Positions 5,370 through 8,531 of a DNA stretch of 8,531 nt are shown in pieces (positions within the stretch are counted from its first letter, which is position 1; each line of letters starts with the position of its first letter). The notes under the pieces were generated by a model, which saw only the letters and a list, made by a program, of their open reading frames with translations, did no database searches and was not told the DNA's origin. Made by a program: the position numbers and the translations under genes. Where the stretch lies: NCBI GenBank assembly GCA_947252975.1, contig CAMXWX010000040.1:1-8531 (forward strand). The letters run 5' to 3'. The stretch comes from an uncultured Gardnerella sp. (GTDB taxonomy: Bacteria > Actinomycetota > Actinomycetes > Actinomycetales > Bifidobacteriaceae).

Positions 5370-5567
5370 GTGCTGAAACTTAATCACGATACTGTGGATT
5401 ATGTTGAGAACGAGAATTTACTTGAACTACTTAAGCGCGAAGGCTACGACAGTACTTTTGTTGCAATAGAAGTTGATGGTGAATTAGTAAAACGCAAAGA
5501 TTTTGAAACTTTCATAGTTAAAGATAACGCAAAAATTGAAGTATTTAGCATTATGGGAGGAGGATGA
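5370..5567 (+). CDS. thiS: Thiamin biosynthesis sulfur carrier protein ThiS
   Basis: A 65-residue ubiquitin-like sulfur carrier ending in IMGGG, the essential C-terminal di-glycine that ThiF adenylates and that becomes the thiocarboxylate donating sulfur to the thiazole ring. Length is typical for ThiS. It starts at GTG5370, 5 bases after AAAGGAGG. Internal VAIEVDGELVKRKDFETF is the usual ThiS core. The stop TGA (5565-5567) directly abuts the ATG of thiF, and the GGAGGAGG encoding its glycine tail doubles as the thiF ribosome site, so the two genes are translationally coupled. Confidence 0.95.
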   Translation: MLKLNHDTVDYVENENLLELLKREGYDSTFVAIEVDGELVKRKDFETFIVKDNAKIEVFSIMGGG

Positions 5568-6191
5568 ATGGAAAGTGACGATATTCGCGCAAAAGTTCTT
5601 AAACGTCAGCTAAAGGAAGATAATGATTTGTTTGCTCAACAATCAGTTTCAATACTTGGCTGCGGCGGTTTGGGATCAAATATTGCGTTAATGCTTGCGC
5701 GAGCCGGCGTAAAAAAGTTGTACATTTACGATTTTGACAGTATCGAGTATTCGAATTTAAACCGTCAAAATTATACGATTAACGAAATTGGACAACACAA
5801 AGTATCTGCTACTAAAGCGCGGCTTAATGAAACTTTGCCGTACGTTGAAGTAGAAGCTTTCGTGCAAAAAGTTACGCCGGAATCGTTAGATGAGATTGCT
5901 GAGCGCTCCGACTTGTTTATTGAAGCATTCGACAATCGCGAATCGAAAGCAATGGTTCTTGACTATTTCATGAATCATCCTAACAAATATGTTATTACCG
6001 CTTCTGGCTTATCTGGACTAGGAGATATTAAGAACGTAAAAATTAAGCATCTTTCAAACGTGTGCTTAGTAGGTGATTTTAAGTCTTCTCCTGAAGAAGG
6101 CTTGTATTTGCCTTATGTTTCGATTATCGCAAGTTTAGAAGCGTTAGAAGCGTTGAAATGGATAAAAAATGGAGGAAATTATGGAGAATGA
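5568..6191 (+). CDS. thiF: ThiS adenylyltransferase ThiF (short family-2 type)
   Basis: A 207-residue E1-like enzyme that uses ATP to adenylate the C-terminal glycine of ThiS. The nucleotide-binding GCGGLGSN (31-38) is followed by the acidic strand YIYDFDSIE and the signature NLNRQNY (63-69), with K78 and the FDNRESK loop (121-127). Length fits the compact ThiF family rather than the approximately 250-residue MoeB-like form: the paired CxxC zinc motifs are absent, and the only cysteines are C32 and C166. Position between thiS and thiG confirms a thiazole role over MoeB. Its 3' end overlaps thiG by 11 bases. Confidence 0.93.
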   Translation: MESDDIRAKVLKRQLKEDNDLFAQQSVSILGCGGLGSNIALMLARAGVKKLYIYDFDSIEYSNLNRQNYTINEIGQHKVSATKARLNETLPYVEVEAFVQKVTPESLDEIAERSDLFIEAFDNRESKAMVLDYFMNHPNKYVITASGLSGLGDIKNVKIKHLSNVCLVGDFKSSPEEGLYLPYVSIIASLEALEALKWIKNGGNYGE

Positions 6192-6948
6192 AGATTATTT
6201 AGAATTAGGTGGTAAGAAGTTTACTTCTCGATACATTTTGGGTTCTGGAAAGTATTCTGAGGAGCTTATTGATGCCGCAGTAAATAGTGCTAAAGCTGAA
6301 ATGATTACTGTAGCAATTCGCTATAGCGAGAAAGCTGCAGGAATTTTAAAGCATATTCCAGAAGGCGTTACCATTTTGCCTAATACTAGCGGATGCGTAA
6401 CTGTAGAGGAAGCAGTTAACACTGCACATATTGCTCGCGAAATGGGTTGCGGAAACTTCATCAAGCTTGAGATTATTCCTGATCGCAAGTATTTGTTGCC
6501 AAACAATGAAGCTACTTTGCAAGCAACAAAGATTTTGGCTGACGAAGGTTTTACTGTTCTTCCTTACATGTATCCAGATTTGTACTTTGCTAAGGCAATG
6601 CGCGACGCTGGAGCTGCCGCAATTATGCCTCTCGGCTCTTTGATTGGCTCTAACAAGGGTCTTGAAACTAAGAAGTTTATTCAGCTTATTATCGACGAAA
6701 TCGATCTTCCTGTTATTGTCGATGCCGGCATTGGCGTTCCAAGCCAGGCTGCTGAAGCAATGGAAATGGGTGCTGCAGCTGTAATGGCAAATACTGGAGT
6801 TGCTACTGCAAACGATATTGTGCTTATGGCTAAAGCTTTCAAGCTTGGTATTGAGGCAGGCCGCGCAGCTTATCTTGCAGGCCCTGGTCGAGTGCTTGAA
6901 AAGGGTGCAACACCATCTTCTCCAAAGCGCGATGACGAAAGCAAGTAA
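6181..6948 (+). CDS. thiG: Thiazole synthase ThiG
   Basis: A 255-residue (beta/alpha)8 enzyme that condenses deoxyxylulose phosphate, dehydroglycine and ThiS-thiocarboxylate sulfur into the thiazole of thiamin. Motifs: LGSGKY (20-25), LPNTSG (66-71), FIKLEII (93-99, Schiff-base K95), [27 protein letters not shown] and the C-terminal [16 protein letters not shown]6181 is preferred because GGAGG (6171-6175) sits 5 bases before it; an in-frame ATG at 6169 would place that site inside the gene. It overlaps thiF by 11 bases. The partner making dehydroglycine, ThiO or ThiH, is not in the window. Confidence 0.96.
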   Translation: MENEDYLELGGKKFTSRYILGSGKYSEELIDAAVNSAKAEMITVAIRYSEKAAGILKHIPEGVTILPNTSGCVTVEEAVNTAHIAREMGCGNFIKLEIIPDRKYLLPNNEATLQATKILADEGFTVLPYMYPDLYFAKAMRDAGAAAIMPLGSLIGSNKGLETKKFIQLIIDEIDLPVIVDAGIGVPSQAAEAMEMGAAAVMANTGVATANDIVLMAKAFKLGIEAGRAAYLAGPGRVLEKGATPSSPKRDDESK

Positions 6949-7001
6949 GCAAACAAATAAAATAAGTCTTCAACTTAAAACACTGAAAATCTGAAACAAG
7001 T

Positions 7002-7036
7002 AAGCCTTACAAGTACAGCCAGTACTTGTAAGGCTT
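7002..7036 (+). terminator. 15-bp inverted repeat, probable terminator of the thi operon
   Basis: AAGCCTTACAAGTAC (7002-7016) pairs perfectly with GTACTTGTAAGGCTT (7022-7036) around an AGCCA loop. It is 53 bases after the thiG stop and before the promoter of tRNA-Gly. No T-run follows directly; the nearest is TTTTT at 7057-7061. U-less hairpin terminators occur in Actinobacteria, so end-of-operon function is likely but inferred. Confidence 0.7.
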
Positions 7037-7050
7037 GCGACATACCTAAT

Positions 7051-7077
7051 TTGCACTTTTTATGAAAATGATATAAG
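7051..7077 (+). promoter_or_regulatory. Probable promoter of tRNA-Gly
   Basis: TTGCAC (7051-7056) and TATAAG (7072-7077) are separated by 15 bases, slightly short. The predicted start is near 7083-7085, a few bases before the tRNA. It lies after the thi operon hairpin, supporting separate transcription of the tRNA. Confidence 0.55.
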
Positions 7078-7091
7078 GTATTCACTTGTTT

Positions 7092-7164
7092 GCGGACATA
7101 GCTTAGTTGGTAAAGCGCAACCTTGCCAAGGTTGAGACCGCGGGTTCGAGTCCCGTTGTCCGCT
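7092..7164 (+). tRNA. tRNA-Gly(GCC), complete
   Basis: A 73-nt tRNA. GCGGACA (7092-7098) pairs with TGTCCGC (7157-7163), and the discriminator is T7164. The anticodon arm is CAACC-TTGCCAA-GGTTG, anticodon GCC. CCA is encoded at 7165-7167. From 7117 to 7165 it is identical to positions 1-49, so the two tRNA-Gly genes form direct repeats around the Cys/Val tRNAs and the thiamin operon. Confidence 0.97.
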
Positions 7165-7223
7165 CCATTTGAAAATAAAATATCCACAATTCTGCAACAT
7201 TCACACATCGAACATGCGTTTCC

Positions 7224-7242
7224 TATATACTACTTATATACT
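7224..7242 (+). promoter_or_regulatory. Tandem TATATACT boxes, possible -10 region of the last gene
   Basis: TATATACT occurs twice, at 7224-7231 and 7235-7242, one helical turn apart. Each contains TATACT, a good -10 hexamer. No convincing -35 is found at the normal distance; the closest, TTCACA at 7200-7205, is 20 bases from the first. It may be overlapping start sites for the gene at 7342. Confidence 0.35.
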
Positions 7243-7341
7243 GAACTATGATGTGACGAGTGCAGTCAGCGCATAAGATTAAATGCTGAATGCTTACGAA
7301 CGCAACTTGCATTATGTCAACGACTTGAAAGAATGGGGATT

Positions 7342-8531
7342 ATGGCTGAAGACGTGCAATCTACCGAGCAGACACACTCTAAAGAAGATCGTATGTCAAT
7401 CATGTCAGACGCTATTGATTCCTTATGGCAACAAGGCGAAATTACTTCCATTCCTACTTTTTCTAAACACCGTATTTTTCGTGATTTTCCAGGACTTCCA
7501 GCAAATACCCAACTAGCTTGGTTTAAAATCCCTGGGAAACTATTTGGAATTGCACTAGGTTTATGCAAAGATGATGGAAAACATTTTCGTCAACTTGCAA
7601 TCGCAGACAAAGATGGGAGAGTTTACACAGGAGATAAAGTAACTCCTGTAGAAGCAATTGAGCGCATACCACAATTGTCATTTATTGAGCAAGGGTCTTT
7701 TAATCTATATAACAAAACTAGATTCTATGGATCTAAGCAAATACAAGCATCACATAACTTTACAAAACAACTACAAAGCGTATTTAAAAATTTACGAAAA
7801 AAGAAAGTAAATAAGAATACTTCAAGCTCATACGCAAAACAAAACATTAACGATAAGCCTTTTGTCTATGGCGATGTTGTTATGCAAGTTTCTTTAGATG
7901 ATGGCTTGCATCAAGTTGCTTCATGGATTTGCTTAAACAATGGAAAGCATAAAAAATATACTATTGAAGGCACACGCGTATCGTTGAGTGACGATTTTAG
8001 ATGCAATCTTTCATATGAAGACGCTATTGCTACAGTATTTTTTGCGACTTTTTTTGTGCCAGATTTGCACCAATCATTAGTTGGTTTTGGATATTTTCAC
8101 GTATTACACCGCTTGCATACAGAAGCTCCTCTTGGCGCAATAAGAAGAAGCGTTTCCGATATTAAAACTGCGCGCAAAGAAGGTTTTAGAGTTTCCGGTT
8201 TGGAAGAATACTACGAACGCGTCATGCGCGACGTTGGAGCATTAGAGCAAACTCACAGTCTAGAAGCAGTCCATGCAGCGGAAAGATTACACTTACAACC
8301 TGCACAGAAAACTTCAGCACATTACTTGATTTGGGATGATTCATTAGAGCCTTCTGCAGCTTTGAAAGTGTTGCGCATTGAAGGTGCATTAAACAGACTA
8401 CAAGCAATTTATCAATGCATTCAAGCAAACGCATCGCAAGGTGGTAAAAGTTTAGAAGATAATATTACTTGCGAGCGCATTTGTGCTATCGATAACTCAT
8501 TTATTGAAGATCCAGCTTTTATTGCTAGCGA
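7342..8531 (+). CDS. Unrecognised protein, 3' end beyond the window
   Basis: An uninterrupted frame of 396 complete codons runs off the right edge with no stop. I do not recognise its family. It is a soluble-looking protein without signal peptide or membrane segments. The N-terminus (about 1-130) is a compact aromatic-rich region, including HRIFRDFPGLPANTQLAWF. A basic Lys/Ser/Asn linker (about 150-175) follows, then a second region with DVVMQVSLDD and ASWICLNNGKH, and a long alpha-helical charged part from about 265 onward (LEEYYERVMRDVGALEQ, LKVLRIEGALNRLQAIYQ). The two halves both hold a 'licensed-input' like beta segment with CxxxxGKH (CKDDGKH near 76, CLNNGKH near 205), suggesting an internal duplication. 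The start is uncertain: ATG7342 or ATG7333 in the same frame, neither with a strong ribosome site. It is unlikely to be part of the thiamin operon because a tRNA and a hairpin intervene. Confidence 0.75.
   Translation, partial: MAEDVQSTEQTHSKEDRMSIMSDAIDSLWQQGEITSIPTFSKHRIFRDFPGLPANTQLAWFKIPGKLFGIALGLCKDDGKHFRQLAIADKDGRVYTGDKVTPVEAIERIPQLSFIEQGSFNLYNKTRFYGSKQIQASHNFTKQLQSVFKNLRKKKVNKNTSSSYAKQNINDKPFVYGDVVMQVSLDDGLHQVASWICLNNGKHKKYTIEGTRVSLSDDFRCNLSYEDAIATVFFATFFVPDLHQSLVGFGYFHVLHRLHTEAPLGAIRRSVSDIKTARKEGFRVSGLEEYYERVMRDVGALEQTHSLEAVHAAERLHLQPAQKTSAHYLIWDDSLEPSAALKVLRIEGALNRLQAIYQCIQANASQGGKSLEDNITCERICAIDNSFIEDPAFIAS

Noticed and set aside
1..7165. Integrative element with tRNA-Gly attachment sites
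   Set aside because: No integrase, phage or conjugation gene lies between the repeats; the content is tRNAs and metabolic genes. Kept only as a possible recombination segment.
6975..7208. Minus-strand open frame of 77 codons over tRNA-Gly
   Set aside because: It is the reverse complement of a tRNA and the operon-end inverted repeat; not coding.
7283..7516. Open frame of 77 codons before the last gene
   Set aside because: It overlaps the much longer frame from 7342 in another frame and has no recognisable motif or ribosome site.

Overview
The window looks like chromosomal DNA from an AT-leaning Gram-positive bacterium. Genes are compact, ribosome sites are strong AGGAGG-type, introns are absent, and there are intrinsic terminators and a canonical TPP riboswitch. 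Base composition, gene style and tRNA arrangement resemble a low-GC member of the Bifidobacteriaceae such as Gardnerella. This is an inference; no marker in the window fixes the genus.

Layout. Positions 1-362 hold a tRNA cluster: the 3' part of tRNA-Gly(GCC), then tRNA-Cys(GCA), tRNA-Val(GAC) and tRNA-Val(CAC), closed by an intrinsic terminator at 372-400. Positions 400-578 are non-coding and contain a degenerate tetranucleotide tract flanked by 14-bp direct repeats. A well-formed extended -10 promoter (579-606) then drives a long leader carrying a TPP riboswitch (625-699). Downstream, all on the + strand, are an M20-family amidohydrolase (905-2146), a second structured leader ending in a terminator with an internal-loop stem (2226-2358), an NCS1-family permease (2447-3931), an allantoinase/dihydropyrimidinase-like amidohydrolase (3933-5309), then thiS, thiF and thiG (5370-6948). 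A 15-bp inverted repeat (7002-7036) follows. After it come a second, complete tRNA-Gly(GCC) (7092-7164, plus encoded CCA) and an unrecognised protein gene that runs off the window end (7342-8531).

How the genes may work together. ThiS, ThiF and ThiG build the thiazole half of thiamin: ThiF adenylates the ThiS C-terminus, ThiS carries sulfur, and ThiG forms the ring. The three genes ahead of them look like an allantoin/hydantoin uptake and hydrolysis set (AllC/YlmB-like, PucI/Mhp1-like, AllB-like), but they lie behind a TPP riboswitch. The known precedent is YlmB of Bacillus halodurans, an M20 enzyme that deformylates a thiamin breakdown product to salvage the pyrimidine half. I therefore infer that this operon imports and hydrolyses a thiamin-derived or thiamin-precursor compound while making thiazole de novo. 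The permease plus AllB-like enzyme would be a salvage branch I cannot match to a described pathway.

The second leader has an architecture like the HMP-PP (thiS-motif) riboswitch, a small aptamer embedded in a terminator stem. If so, the operon would be read by two sensors: end product (TPP) at the front and pyrimidine precursor (HMP-PP) before the permease. ThiH/ThiO, ThiE, ThiD, ThiC and TenA are not in the window.
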